A model generated the notes under the pieces. The model ran no database searches and was not told the DNA's origin. It was given only the letters and a program-made list of their open reading frames with translations. Shown here in pieces: positions 31,726-41,012 of a stretch of 56,577 nucleotides of DNA (position 1 is the stretch's first letter; the number at the start of each line of letters is the position of its first letter). Source of the stretch: CBDHHC01 sp050633205 (GTDB lineage Bacteria; Pseudomonadota; Alphaproteobacteria; Rhizobiales; CBDHHC01). The stretch is taken from NCBI GenBank assembly GCA_050633205.1, contig JBOEGA010000068.1, forward strand, positions 1 through 56,577, read 5' to 3'. A program made the translations under genes and the position numbers.

Positions 31726-32835
31726 ATGAATATAAAAACAGAAACAGCAGATATGATTCAGTCGCAGTCAAAAGATAAAAGTTTTTGGGACAGAATATTC
31801 TTCTGGACAAAACTCTCTCCAATTAACCAGAGGCGCTGGAATAACTTCAAGGCCAACAAACGTGGCTATTGGAGCTTATGGATATTTCTGACTCTGTTCA
31901 TCATCAGCCTGTTTGCGGAATTCATCGCAAATGACAGACCTCTGCTGATTAAGTATGATGGCCAGTATTACACTCCGATCTTAAAAACCTACACAGAAAC
32001 ACAGTTTGGTGGAGAGTTCCAGACAGAAGCCAAATACAGGGAACAGTTCGTAAAAGACCTGATTAAGGAAAAAGGCGGTTGGATGATCTGGCCTTTGATC
32101 GAGTTTGATTACAACACCCAACTCGAAGACCCCGCAAGACCATCACCATCCAGACCAACTTCAGAAAATCTGCTTGGGACCGATGATATTGGCCGGGATG
32201 TGCTTGCAAGAGTCATATATGGCTTCCGCTTGTCAGCAATATTCGGACTCGTTCTGACATTACTATCTTCAATAATTGGCATAACAGCAGGTGCAATACA
32301 GGGCTATTTCGGTGGTCGTATAGATCTCTATGCCCAACGGTTCATAGAATTATGGACCTCCTTGCCCCAGTTATTCATCCTTTTGATCTTCGCTCAACTT
32401 TTTGAGCCAGGCTTCTTCCTGCTGCTTGGTATTTTGCTGTTATTCAGCTGGACAGCCCTTGTTGGTGTTGTACGAGCCGAATTCCTCCGTGGCCGTAACT
32501 TTGATTATATCAAAGCAGCAAGAGCACTGGGACTCTCAGATACAAAGATCATGTTTAAACATCTGCTGCCAAACGCTATGGTCGCAACCATTACTATGGT
32601 TCCCTTTATCCTTTCAGGTTCTCTTGCAACACTGACTGCACTGGACTATCTGGGGCTTGGCCTGCCACCTGGACAACCTTCTCTTGGAGAGCTGTTGAAA
32701 CAGGGTAAGGAAAATCTTCACGCATGGTGGCTCATGACAACCGGCTTTCTTATTATCTCGATCATGTTAAGCCTTCTGGTATTCATCGGCGAAGCGGCAC
32801 GTGATGCGCTTGACCCAAGAAAAACATTCCAATAG
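31726..32835 (+). CDS. yejE: Oligopeptide ABC transporter permease YejE
   Basis: The 369-aa permease has an N-terminal cytoplasmic stretch with SPINQRRWNNFKANKRGYWS and a first TM at about 44-63. A periplasmic segment with LGTDDIGRDVLARVIYGFR (OppC/DppC signature) follows, then four more TMs including the EAA loop AARALGLSDTKIMFKHLLPN. The C-terminal ALDPRKTF is typical of YejE. GAGG within the end of yejB can serve as its ribosome site. Confidence 0.93.
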   Translation: MNIKTETADMIQSQSKDKSFWDRIFFWTKLSPINQRRWNNFKANKRGYWSLWIFLTLFIISLFAEFIANDRPLLIKYDGQYYTPILKTYTETQFGGEFQTEAKYREQFVKDLIKEKGGWMIWPLIEFDYNTQLEDPARPSPSRPTSENLLGTDDIGRDVLARVIYGFRLSAIFGLVLTLLSSIIGITAGAIQGYFGGRIDLYAQRFIELWTSLPQLFILLIFAQLFEPGFFLLLGILLLFSWTALVGVVRAEFLRGRNFDYIKAARALGLSDTKIMFKHLLPNAMVATITMVPFILSGSLATLTALDYLGLGLPPGQPSLGELLKQGKENLHAWWLMTTGFLIISIMLSLLVFIGEAARDALDPRKTFQ

Positions 32836-32847
32836 GAGCGCTGCAGG

Positions 32848-34479
32848 ATGACAAGAAAAACACTCGTTGATGTCAAAGACCTGTCCATTGACTTTAATGC
32901 TAACGGGACAAAAACAAGTGCTGTAAAAAATATATCCTTCGATATCAAAGAAGGGGAGACAGTAGCGCTTGTGGGAGAATCGGGTTCCGGTAAAACAGTA
33001 TCAGCATTATCTATCATGCGCCTGCTGCCCTACCCGCTCGCATCTCACCCTTCTGGACAAATCATGTTCAAAGGGCAGGACGTACTCAAGCTAAACGAAA
33101 AAGAAGTACGCGGAATCCGTGGAAATCAGATATCCATGATATTTCAGGAACCAATGACATCCCTGAATCCCCTGCACACAATCGAAAAACAGATCAACGA
33201 AGTCCTGCTTATCCATAAAGGACTGGCAGGTGAAGCAGCCAGAAAACGAACTCTGGAACTTTTGAATAAGGTCGGTATCCGGGATGCCGAAAAACGCCTT
33301 GCCGACTATCCCCACCAGTTATCTGGTGGTCAGAGACAGCGCGTTATGATAGCCATGGCGCTGGCCAATGAACCAGATCTCCTGATAGCAGATGAACCAA
33401 CAACAGCTCTCGACGTTACCATTCAGGCTCAGATCCTGGACTTGTTGGCAGACCTCCAGAAAGAGCTCGGCATGGCAATGCTTCTGATCACTCACGATCT
33501 TGGTATTGTCCGTAAAGTAGCAGAACGTGTCAATGTTATGTGCAAGGGAGATATCGTTGAAGTCGGCAACACAGCGGAAATCTTTGATAATCCCAAACAC
33601 GAATACACCAGGCACCTACTTGACTCAGAACCCAAAGGCGATCCACTTCCGGAAAATTCAGACGCTCCCATTGTATTGAAAACAGATAATCTGAAAGTCT
33701 GGTTTCCTATCAAAAAAGGCCTCCTGAAAAGAACAGTAGACCATGTAAAGGCAGTTAACGGAATTTCACTGCATATTCGTGAAGGCCAGACACTTGGCAT
33801 AGTTGGGGAATCCGGGTCGGGTAAAACCACACTGGGCATGGCACTGCTCAGGCTCATATCAAGCGAAGGTCCTATTACCTATAAAGACCAGACCATAGAT
33901 CAGTTCAATTCGAGGCAGATGCGCCCTCTCCGTAAAGACATGCAGGTTGTTTTCCAGGATCCCTTTGGATCACTAAGTCCAAGACTCTCAATCGGTCAGA
34001 TCATAGAAGAAGGCCTGATCATACAGTCGCCTGATATGACCTATGACGAACGACGGGAACGTGTATCCCAGGCACTCCAGGAAGTTGGCCTTGAAGCCAA
34101 TATGCAGGACAGATACCCGCACGAATTCTCTGGGGGCCAGCGCCAGCGCATTGCCATAGCACGGGCAATAATTCTTGAACCAAAATTCCTGATGCTGGAT
34201 GAACCAACAAGTGCTCTGGATATGTCTGTTCAGGCCCAGATTGTTGACCTTCTGAGAAACCTTCAGAAAAAGCGTAACCTGGCCTACCTCTTTATCAGTC
34301 ATGACCTTAAGGTGGTCAAAGCTCTGAGTAATCATGTAATGGTTATGAGAAATGGGGTCGTCGTTGAAGAAGCCTCCGCACAGGAAATTTTCACCAATCC
34401 GAAAAATGAATATACCAAAGCCCTGTGGGATGCAGCATTCGAGCTCAAGGCATCTGATAGCGAATTCATAGCTGGTTAA
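32848..34479 (+). CDS. yejF: Oligopeptide ABC transporter ATPase YejF (two fused nucleotide-binding domains)
   Basis: The 543-aa protein has two complete ABC ATPase domains in tandem. Walker A motifs are GESGSGKTVSAL (about 38) and GESGSGKTTLGMAL (about 325), signatures are LSGGQRQRVMIAMA and FSGGQRQRIAIARA, and Walker B motifs are LLIADEPTTALD and FLMLDEPTSALD. An OppD-type extension lies between the domains. The fusion replaces separate DppD/DppF subunits, as in E. coli YejF. It closes the yej operon 12 bases after yejE. Confidence 0.95.
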   Translation: MTRKTLVDVKDLSIDFNANGTKTSAVKNISFDIKEGETVALVGESGSGKTVSALSIMRLLPYPLASHPSGQIMFKGQDVLKLNEKEVRGIRGNQISMIFQEPMTSLNPLHTIEKQINEVLLIHKGLAGEAARKRTLELLNKVGIRDAEKRLADYPHQLSGGQRQRVMIAMALANEPDLLIADEPTTALDVTIQAQILDLLADLQKELGMAMLLITHDLGIVRKVAERVNVMCKGDIVEVGNTAEIFDNPKHEYTRHLLDSEPKGDPLPENSDAPIVLKTDNLKVWFPIKKGLLKRTVDHVKAVNGISLHIREGQTLGIVGESGSGKTTLGMALLRLISSEGPITYKDQTIDQFNSRQMRPLRKDMQVVFQDPFGSLSPRLSIGQIIEEGLIIQSPDMTYDERRERVSQALQEVGLEANMQDRYPHEFSGGQRQRIAIARAIILEPKFLMLDEPTSALDMSVQAQIVDLLRNLQKKRNLAYLFISHDLKVVKALSNHVMVMRNGVVVEEASAQEIFTNPKNEYTKALWDAAFELKASDSEFIAG

Positions 34480-34504
34480 AACGGACTGATAGAAACATCA
34501 CGCC

Positions 34505-35086
34505 ATGATAATATATTTTGTACGCCACGGTCAGACAGACTGGAATGTTGAGCGGCGCTTTCAGGGACAACTCGACATTCCAATAAATGCAAAAGGACGA
34601 GGTCAGGCCAGACGCAACGGATTAATTCTGGCTGATCTCGTAAAAGATCCGGAAAACTGGAACTTCGTTGCCAGCCCGTTAAGTCGCACAAGAGAGACTA
34701 TGGAAATAGTAAGATCGACCATGAATCTCTCACCGGAAACCTATAAGACGGATGATCGCCTGAAAGAAATACATTTTGGTGACTGGCAGGGAAAAACCTG
34801 GGCAGAACGGAATATAGAAGATCCGGAACGAACTGCAGCTCATGATAAACAGCGTTGGGAATATAAAACTCCAGGAAAAGATGGCGAAAGCTATGTCATG
34901 CTTTACGAACGGGTCATATCCTGGCTGGAGACAGTGAAAACCAATACTATTTGCGTATCACATGGTGGAATAAGTCGTTGCCTGCAAAAACACTTTAATA
35001 ATATAAACAACGCAGAGGCACCACATTTAAAAGTGCCTCAGGACAAAATACTTGCGATTTCGAATGGAACAACCAGTTGGATTTGA
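34505..35086 (+). CDS. Histidine phosphatase (phosphoglycerate-mutase-like) family protein
   Basis: The 193-aa protein starts with the catalytic RHG motif IYFVRHGQTDWN (His8), followed by GQLDIPINAKGRGQA. It carries the conserved SPLSRTRETMEI and the second catalytic histidine in CVSHGGISR. It is a cofactor-independent-size member of the broad dPGM-like phosphatase group (CobC/GpmB-like); the substrate is not evident. It lies 25 bases after yejF with no clear ribosome site or terminator between, so it may be the last gene of that transcript. Confidence 0.88.
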   Translation: MIIYFVRHGQTDWNVERRFQGQLDIPINAKGRGQARRNGLILADLVKDPENWNFVASPLSRTRETMEIVRSTMNLSPETYKTDDRLKEIHFGDWQGKTWAERNIEDPERTAAHDKQRWEYKTPGKDGESYVMLYERVISWLETVKTNTICVSHGGISRCLQKHFNNINNAEAPHLKVPQDKILAISNGTTSWI

Positions 35087-35105
35087 CCAGCTGCAAACTC
35101 TGGCT

Positions 35106-35408
35106 TTAGGATACCATTTCCATTAAAGGATGGGAGTCTTCAAGGTCTGTTTCAAATGAAAGACCTGCAGCCTCTCCAATAGACCATACAACACAAGCGT
35201 CTATCTTTTCACCTTTGCGCCACTCTATGGTAACCTTTTGATTGACCTCAAGTTCAAGTCCCCAGATCTTCATCCCTTTATATGAAATATTAATAATTTT
35301 TACGGGATGCTTGTCCCCATCGACATGAAGGGTTCCCAGCTTTACAAGATCGAGCCGTTCAGCCGTGCGTTGTTGCTTCAGGTCTGTTTCCGCTGCTTCA
35401 CCGCCCAT
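35106..35408 (-). CDS. PilZ-domain protein (paralogue A)
   Basis: The protein is about 100 aa from the ATG at 35408, which has GGAGGG upstream; the frame extends six codons to 35426. The c-di-GMP-binding motifs of PilZ are visible: RTAER (Arg-x3-Arg) and NISYKG (Asn/Asp-x-Ser-x2-Gly). The C-terminal half, VTIEWRKGEKIDACVVW and LEDSHPLM, is strikingly like the PilZ protein at 51193-51537. It probably senses cyclic di-GMP. It converges on the phosphatase gene and sits three kilobases from the end of the Tad pilus locus. Confidence 0.8.
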   Translation of the reverse strand: MGGEAAETDLKQQRTAERLDLVKLGTLHVDGDKHPVKIINISYKGMKIWGLELEVNQKVTIEWRKGEKIDACVVWSIGEAAGLSFETDLEDSHPLMEMVS

Positions 35409-35622
35409 TACTGTTATGCCCTCCATAAGAAAAATGCATCAACACCCTCATTCACATAAAAAGGTCTGCTAAAAACACCCCCATATTAGAACAAAATAAT
35501 AAACACGAGATTACCCATTATCAAAAACTTAGAAAAATTGTCTGGAGTAAATGAAGTCAGACAGCTTCCTCTAAAAATTAAATAGAATTAATTTCAACCT
35601 CTCTGCAGAAGCGACAAACAAT

Positions 35623-36486
35623 TTACAATCTCTTAATCGATGTCACACTGCCATACATATCAGCAATTCTCTGAACAGCTTCCGTGACTGGCTCAACCAC
35701 CGTCAGCATATGGTATCCGTTAGCATGTAAAAGCATATCTGGATTGACCATAATTCCCACATGGCCTTTCCAGAACAGAAGGTCACCTCTTACAAGCCTG
35801 CTGTTGCTGATATCATTTCCAATCAACCTCCCCGTTTGCTTTTCCTGCATGTCAGAATCCCGGGGAATATCCCTTCCGGTTGCCATCAACGACATCTGGA
35901 CCAGGCCGGAACAGTCAATCCCTCGAGATGATCGTCCCCCCCATAAGTAAGGCGTACCGATATACATCTCTGCTACGCTGACAAAATCCTCCGGCCTGCC
36001 CTGAATTCCGCTAACATGTGCGCTATAAATAAAGCCGCCTCCCGATACTTCAATAAACTTATCTGAACGGTTAGTGACTTCAACAGCAGCATTCATAGGC
36101 AGTACTGCCGTTGGTGGAACTTTAATATTGGGCTCAGGGTACACAAATGTGCTCAATGTCTTCACAAAATGATCAGGCTCTGACTGGTCATATGAAATGT
36201 TGTCCGAGAGGATATACCCAACATAACCATCCCTCTGTAACTGTACCCATGACCAGCCACCTGCTTCATCAAAAACATAAACAGCTTCACCAAATAATGC
36301 CTGCGTATCGAGAGGAGCATCATGTTGCGGCCTGGAACGGACAGCAACAACCTCCCCGGTAATCACCGCAGCTCTGGCTTCTACTAGCCTTTGACCACTG
36401 ACATAGCCAGCCAGAGACTTATCTGCAATATCATCCCTAATGGCATGAACACGTAAATCGATATCCTGAGACCCCATTATACTCAC
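35623..36486 (-). CDS. NlpC/P60 family peptidase with N-terminal SH3-like domains
   Basis: The 287-aa protein has bacterial SH3-like repeats (about 37-160; SRPQHDAPLDTQALFGEAVY is the first), then an NlpC/P60 cysteine peptidase domain. That domain includes PYLWGGRSSRGIDCSGLVQ (Cys192), GHVGIMV (His242) and HANGYH (His254). This family cleaves gamma-D-Glu-diamino acid bonds of murein peptides. There is no signal peptide, so it likely trims recycled or imported muropeptides in the cytoplasm, like YkfC. It follows the M17 aminopeptidase after six bases, an arrangement common in alphaproteobacteria. Confidence 0.92.
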   Translation of the reverse strand: MSIMGSQDIDLRVHAIRDDIADKSLAGYVSGQRLVEARAAVITGEVVAVRSRPQHDAPLDTQALFGEAVYVFDEAGGWSWVQLQRDGYVGYILSDNISYDQSEPDHFVKTLSTFVYPEPNIKVPPTAVLPMNAAVEVTNRSDKFIEVSGGGFIYSAHVSGIQGRPEDFVSVAEMYIGTPYLWGGRSSRGIDCSGLVQMSLMATGRDIPRDSDMQEKQTGRLIGNDISNSRLVRGDLLFWKGHVGIMVNPDMLLHANGYHMLTVVEPVTEAVQRIADMYGSVTSIKRL

Positions 36487-36492
36487 CTGAAA

Positions 36493-37893
36493 TTACCTGG
36501 GATACAGCTGCTCAAAAACTTCAAAAACAGCGCGCGCTCCCTGTGGTTCACCACCTTTTACCTTGCCCGGCTTATTACCCGGACACCAGCCATAAATATC
36601 AAAATGGCTATAATCATTAGCATTCCTGACAAAGCGCTTCAGGAACAACCCCGCTGTAATAGAACCACCAAACATACTGTCAGAAATATGACTGACATCA
36701 GCAACTGCACTTTTAAGCTGTGTATCGTAAGGTTCCCAGAAAGGCATCCTCCATAATGGATCCCCAACTGCCATTGAAGCCTTTTGCAACTGAATAGCAA
36801 AATCTTCACGTGTTGTATAAAATGGTGGTAAATCAACTCCCAGAGCGACTCTTGCCGCACCTGTTAAAGTTGCAAATGTCATAATATGATCGACTTCTTT
36901 TTCATCAGCAAGAGCAAGAGCATCCGCCAGAACCAGTCGCCCTTCGGCATCTGTATTACCAATTTCAACAGTCATCCCGTTACGGCTTGGAATAACATCT
37001 CCGGGACGAAATGCATTTCCGGATATACTATTTTCAGCAACTGCCAGAATTACACGTAAGTTTATAGATAGTTTCTGAGACATAATCATATGGGCCAGTG
37101 CCAGAACAGTTGCAGCCCCCCCCATATCCTTCTTCATCAGTGTCATCCCTGCACCGGGCTTTATGTTCAAACCACCCGTATCAAAACAGATGCCTTTCCC
37201 TACAAGGGTTACTGGTACATGGCCATCAGTTCCCCAGCTTATATCGATCAACCTTGGAGCACGGGTACTGGCCCTTCCTACAGCATGAATAAGAGGGTAA
37301 TTTTCCTCAAGCAGATCATCCCCGCGAACAACACTGATTTGTGCACCATGCAGCTTGGCAAGCTCCTGTGCCGCATCTTCCAGTTCATCCGGCCCCATAT
37401 CATTCGGTGGAGTATTTATAAGGTCTCTTCCCAGATAAACAGCTTCAAGAACAGCAAGCATTCTTTCGCGATCTACTCCGGCAGGAAGCTTTAAAGATAC
37501 CCCATTTTTTTCAGACTTGGTTTTATACCGCTCATAGCTGTATTGGCTGAGAAACCAGCTCAATACCTCAATATCGTTGATACCTTCCTCACATTTAATC
37601 TCATAATGACCATCTGGCACCTGTCGTACAAGATTACCAAATTTGAGAGGCGCTTCCTCATTCAGTTTATGAGCATAAACAATACCCGCGAGAGAGCCAT
37701 TTTCATCAGGGATCAGACTGGATTTCCCCTGACTTGCCTTCCAACCGTTATTCTTTATCCATGCTGACTGCATAGTACTGAGTACATCCGGAACCAGCTG
37801 ACCATCAGAAGGTTCAACAACCCATATTGGAAGAGTGTTAGCCTCGCTGTTTTTATCATCAAACAGAACAGACAAATCCCTATTTTGAAGCAT
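36493..37893 (-). CDS. Leucyl aminopeptidase family (M17) protein
   Basis: The 466-aa enzyme has the M17 metal-site motifs GKGICFDTGGLNIKPGAGM and KKDMGGAA followed by NTDAEGRLVLADAL, which supply the lysine, aspartates and glutamate that bind two metal ions and the catalytic arginine. The N-terminal domain is shorter and less conserved, as in PepB-like members. It removes N-terminal residues from peptides in the cytoplasm. Coupled with NlpC/P60 downstream, it may finish degradation of cell-wall or imported peptides, which would fit the neighbouring peptide importer. Confidence 0.92.
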   Translation of the reverse strand: MLQNRDLSVLFDDKNSEANTLPIWVVEPSDGQLVPDVLSTMQSAWIKNNGWKASQGKSSLIPDENGSLAGIVYAHKLNEEAPLKFGNLVRQVPDGHYEIKCEEGINDIEVLSWFLSQYSYERYKTKSEKNGVSLKLPAGVDRERMLAVLEAVYLGRDLINTPPNDMGPDELEDAAQELAKLHGAQISVVRGDDLLEENYPLIHAVGRASTRAPRLIDISWGTDGHVPVTLVGKGICFDTGGLNIKPGAGMTLMKKDMGGAATVLALAHMIMSQKLSINLRVILAVAENSISGNAFRPGDVIPSRNGMTVEIGNTDAEGRLVLADALALADEKEVDHIMTFATLTGAARVALGVDLPPFYTTREDFAIQLQKASMAVGDPLWRMPFWEPYDTQLKSAVADVSHISDSMFGGSITAGLFLKRFVRNANDYSHFDIYGWCPGNKPGKVKGGEPQGARAVFEVFEQLYPR

Positions 37894-38080
37894 TCAATTA
37901 TCTTTCTCGGATAAGTTACTTGAAACAAAACAATAATATCGATCACGTATTAAGACCATCACTTGCTGCACGCAAAGTAGATACATACAATATGTTAGTA
38001 AACAACAAGGTTTCATTGACCGGCATATTAATTAAACCGTATCTATTTAACATAACGAAGCGATTCTGGAAGCATACACG

Positions 38081-38932
38081 ATGACACATGACTTAATAAT
38101 GAGGAGAAATACACTGAGAGATTACTTAAATCATACAGGTGTATTAATGTTAGTTGTTGCGTTACTTTCTGCATGTTCTCAATCTTTACCCCAAATCAGT
38201 TCGAAAGAGTTCTCTCAGTCTCACGACTCCATATCATCAAACTTTGATGATCAGCGGGCACTGAAAAGAGCCTTAACCTACTGGAGTAAAGAATATTCTA
38301 AAGATCCAAAGAATGCCACATCTGCCTACAATTACGCAAATAATTTAATAATAGCAGGAAAAGTGGACCAGGCATTTAAAGTCCTTGAAGACGCTATCAA
38401 ACATAACCCGGATGATGAGAAACTTATATCCGAGTACGGACGTCTGGCATTAAGAACAAACAAGGTATCACTGGCACAAAAAGTTCTGAACAAACTTGGA
38501 TCCTCAGAAATAACTGACTGGAGAGCTCTTTCAGCAAGAGGTGCCCTTCTTGCAAGAGATGGCAAACACCCTGAAGCTCGGAAAGAATTCAAGGCAGCTC
38601 TTAAACTGTCCCCGGATGAACCATCAGTTCTAAATAACCTGGCATTAAGCTATGCACTCGACGGCAAGCCAAAAGAAGCAGAAAAAATACTTCAGAAGCT
38701 GGTCAAAAATCCAAAAGCTGATAAGAAAATTGTCAATAATCTGGCACTCGTTCTTGGTATTCAGGGAAAATTCAATCAGGCAGAAAATGTTGCCCGAAAA
38801 TCCATGCCCGTCCGTTTGGTAAAAAGCAATATGGACTACTTACGAAGGATGGTTAAAAACCCTGTTATAAAAGAAAAAGCAGCCCCACCACAAAAGAAGG
38901 GTAGCAAAAAACCTGAAACTCCATCACTGTAA
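38081..38932 (+). CDS. tadD: TPR lipoprotein, TadD-like pilus assembly protein
   Basis: The 283-aa protein has a lipoprotein signal with a lipobox LLSAC ending at Cys32, followed by tetratricopeptide repeats from about 65 to 245 (SAYNYANNLIIAGKVDQAFK, LLARDGKHPEARKEFKAALK and PSVLNNLALSYALDGKPKEA are the clearest units). The C-terminus is Lys/Pro-rich. A single TPR lipoprotein is a standard part of Tad loci, where it assists secretin assembly. Here it is convergent with tadC rather than in the same operon. A second ATG lies at 38099. The assignment rests on domain and location. Confidence 0.75.
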   Translation: MTHDLIMRRNTLRDYLNHTGVLMLVVALLSACSQSLPQISSKEFSQSHDSISSNFDDQRALKRALTYWSKEYSKDPKNATSAYNYANNLIIAGKVDQAFKVLEDAIKHNPDDEKLISEYGRLALRTNKVSLAQKVLNKLGSSEITDWRALSARGALLARDGKHPEARKEFKAALKLSPDEPSVLNNLALSYALDGKPKEAEKILQKLVKNPKADKKIVNNLALVLGIQGKFNQAENVARKSMPVRLVKSNMDYLRRMVKNPVIKEKAAPPQKKGSKKPETPSL

Positions 38933-38975
38933 AAAGTCAAACACCAAGAGTTCTGAGCAGGATTTGAGAATATTG

Positions 38976-39956
38976 TTAGCTCTGAATCGCCATAACTTTC
39001 AGTGCTGCCGGTCCCAGAATAACCACAAACAGAACAGGTAGAAAAAACAGGATCATGGGGACCGTTAGCTTAGGCGGTAATGCAGCAGCTTTCTTTTCAG
39101 CATCAGCCATTCTCATATCCCTGTTCTCCTGAGCCATAACCCGTAACGCTTGTCCCAGTGGAGTACCATATCTCTCTGCCTGTACAAGACTGGTACAAAC
39201 AGCCTTAACCCCCTGAAGCCCTGTTCTGATCCCAAGATTTTCATAAGCCTGTCTTCGGTCAGAAAGATAGGAAAGCTCGGCTGTTGTAATACTAAGCTCT
39301 TCAGCTAACTCGATAGACTGAACACCAACCTCTTGCGCTACTTTAGCAAATGACGCCTCGGCAGACATACCTGACTGCACACATATTAAAAGCAGATCCA
39401 GAGCATCGGGAAATGCCTGTTTAATAGACTTTTGGCGTTTTTGAATAAGGTTTGACAAGAAGATATTGGGCAGAAAAAAACCTGCATATGCAGCCCCGAT
39501 AGCAAACAACACACGCATCATCGGTGTATGCCCATGAGTACGGATAAGAAACAGATAAAGAATAGCAAGCAGAAAGAAAGTCAGAGGCAATGCAATTCTG
39601 AAAAACAAAAAAGCAACAATAGGCCCCTGCCCACGAAAACCTGCCATACGAAGTTTATCTTTCAGATTCCCGCTTTCCAAGGCCTCTCTAAGCTGAAGCG
39701 AATCTACAACCCTCTGCATATAGCCTTTTGCTTTAACTCCACGCAGATTGCCTTTAGCCATATTGCTGTTTAGCTCAGCTAACCGTTGCTCTCTCATACG
39801 ATCCCGTTCAGTGGATACATATTTCATTCGGGACGAAAGCTTATCCCCCTCGACGTAAGGCAGAAACAACATAATTATTGTCGCAAATGCAGCAACAGCA
39901 GTTAAAACTGAAATAACAACCTTCGGATCAGTAATCAGATCAACGATTTCTATCAT
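38976..39956 (-). CDS. tadC: Type II secretion F-domain protein TadC
   Basis: The 326-aa inner-membrane protein has an N-terminal TM (about 14-34), two more in the middle (LTFFLLAILYLFLI, VLFAIGAAYAGFFLP) and one at the end (FFLPVLFVVILGPAALKV). Between the last two is the T2SSF domain with AFPDALDLLLICVQSGMSAE and the AQENRDMRMADAEKKAAALP motif. TadC and TadB form the platform of the Flp pilus machine. It is the last gene of the minus-strand cluster. Confidence 0.92.
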   Translation of the reverse strand: MIEIVDLITDPKVVISVLTAVAAFATIIMLFLPYVEGDKLSSRMKYVSTERDRMREQRLAELNSNMAKGNLRGVKAKGYMQRVVDSLQLREALESGNLKDKLRMAGFRGQGPIVAFLFFRIALPLTFFLLAILYLFLIRTHGHTPMMRVLFAIGAAYAGFFLPNIFLSNLIQKRQKSIKQAFPDALDLLLICVQSGMSAEASFAKVAQEVGVQSIELAEELSITTAELSYLSDRRQAYENLGIRTGLQGVKAVCTSLVQAERYGTPLGQALRVMAQENRDMRMADAEKKAAALPPKLTVPMILFFLPVLFVVILGPAALKVMAIQS

Positions 39957-39994
39957 AACGCCAAATTCCTCATATGTCCTTCAAACTGCCGGGC

Positions 39995-40993
39995 CTAATA
40001 ATCAAAGTTAATCATATTCCTCATTACAAGAATCCCGATAGTCATCCAGATAGCACTCCCTGCTAGCATTACGTTTCCAGTAGGATCTGTCCACAGCAGC
40101 AATATGTAATCTGGAGTAGTCACATAAACAATCATCATAACCGCAATAGGCAAGGCAGCAATAATACCTGCAGATGATTTAGCTTCAGCACTGAAAGCTT
40201 TAATTTTTCCACGCAAGCGCTTTCTATCCCTTAACACTCCACTAAGATTCGATAGCGCTTCAGCGAGGTTACCACCGGATTGTTGTTGAATAGTTATCAC
40301 AATAGCAAAGAAGTTGACCTCTTCCAGAGGCACTCGTTCATAAAGCTTCTCCAGAGCCTGAGGAACTGTAACTCCGAGCTTCTGCTGTTCTACAATATCA
40401 GCAAACTCACTTTTAACCGGCTCCTGGCTTTCTGCGGAGATAATTCGAAGACAGTCATTCAATGGCAGACCGGATTTAATACCCCGAACGATAATATCCA
40501 CCGCATTTGCAAATTCCTCTGTAAATTTCTTCTGCCTACGTTTTGCCAGAACTTTCAACACCCATCTGGGAAAACCAATTCCCGCGGCAAGTGCAGCAGC
40601 TCCGATCATATAAATCGGGGACCCGAGAAAAACAACAAGAAGAGAAGCAACAAGACCACACAAAACCGAAATCATAAAAAATGTTTTCTCGGTAATATCA
40701 AGCCCCGCTTGCTCAAGCCTTAAACCAAGAGTTATTTTCGATTTTGTCTTCTGTCTTTTTTCCAGCTCATTCAGAGTTTCCTGAACCTGTTTCCTTCTTG
40801 CTTGATTATTATCAAATTTGCTTGCTCCCCCCCGACCATCAGGTTTTCTGCGAGCAGTAACACTGCGCATTCGTTTTTCTGTTTTACGCTCCCCTGACAG
40901 GAAAGGCATTACGAATACATAGATAATACCTCCGGCAGCTAGCGCGCACATAACTGCAAGGGCAACTTGGACAAGATTAGGATCAAGTTTCAT
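39995..40993 (-). CDS. tadB: Type II secretion F-domain protein TadB
   Basis: From the ATG at 40993 (GAGG five bases upstream) the product is 333 aa. The frame extends to 41131 but would overlap cpaF heavily. TMs lie at about 9-29, 110-150 (two) and near the C-terminus. The T2SSF domain includes FANAVDIIVRGIKSGLPLND and FFAIVITIQQQSGGNLAEAL, conserved among TadB proteins. It partners TadC as the inner-membrane platform for pilus extrusion. Confidence 0.92.
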   Translation of the reverse strand: MKLDPNLVQVALAVMCALAAGGIIYVFVMPFLSGERKTEKRMRSVTARRKPDGRGGASKFDNNQARRKQVQETLNELEKRQKTKSKITLGLRLEQAGLDITEKTFFMISVLCGLVASLLVVFLGSPIYMIGAAALAAGIGFPRWVLKVLAKRRQKKFTEEFANAVDIIVRGIKSGLPLNDCLRIISAESQEPVKSEFADIVEQQKLGVTVPQALEKLYERVPLEEVNFFAIVITIQQQSGGNLAEALSNLSGVLRDRKRLRGKIKAFSAEAKSSAGIIAALPIAVMMIVYVTTPDYILLLWTDPTGNVMLAGSAIWMTIGILVMRNMINFDY

Positions 40994-41012
40994 TACAACC
41001 TCATCATTACAA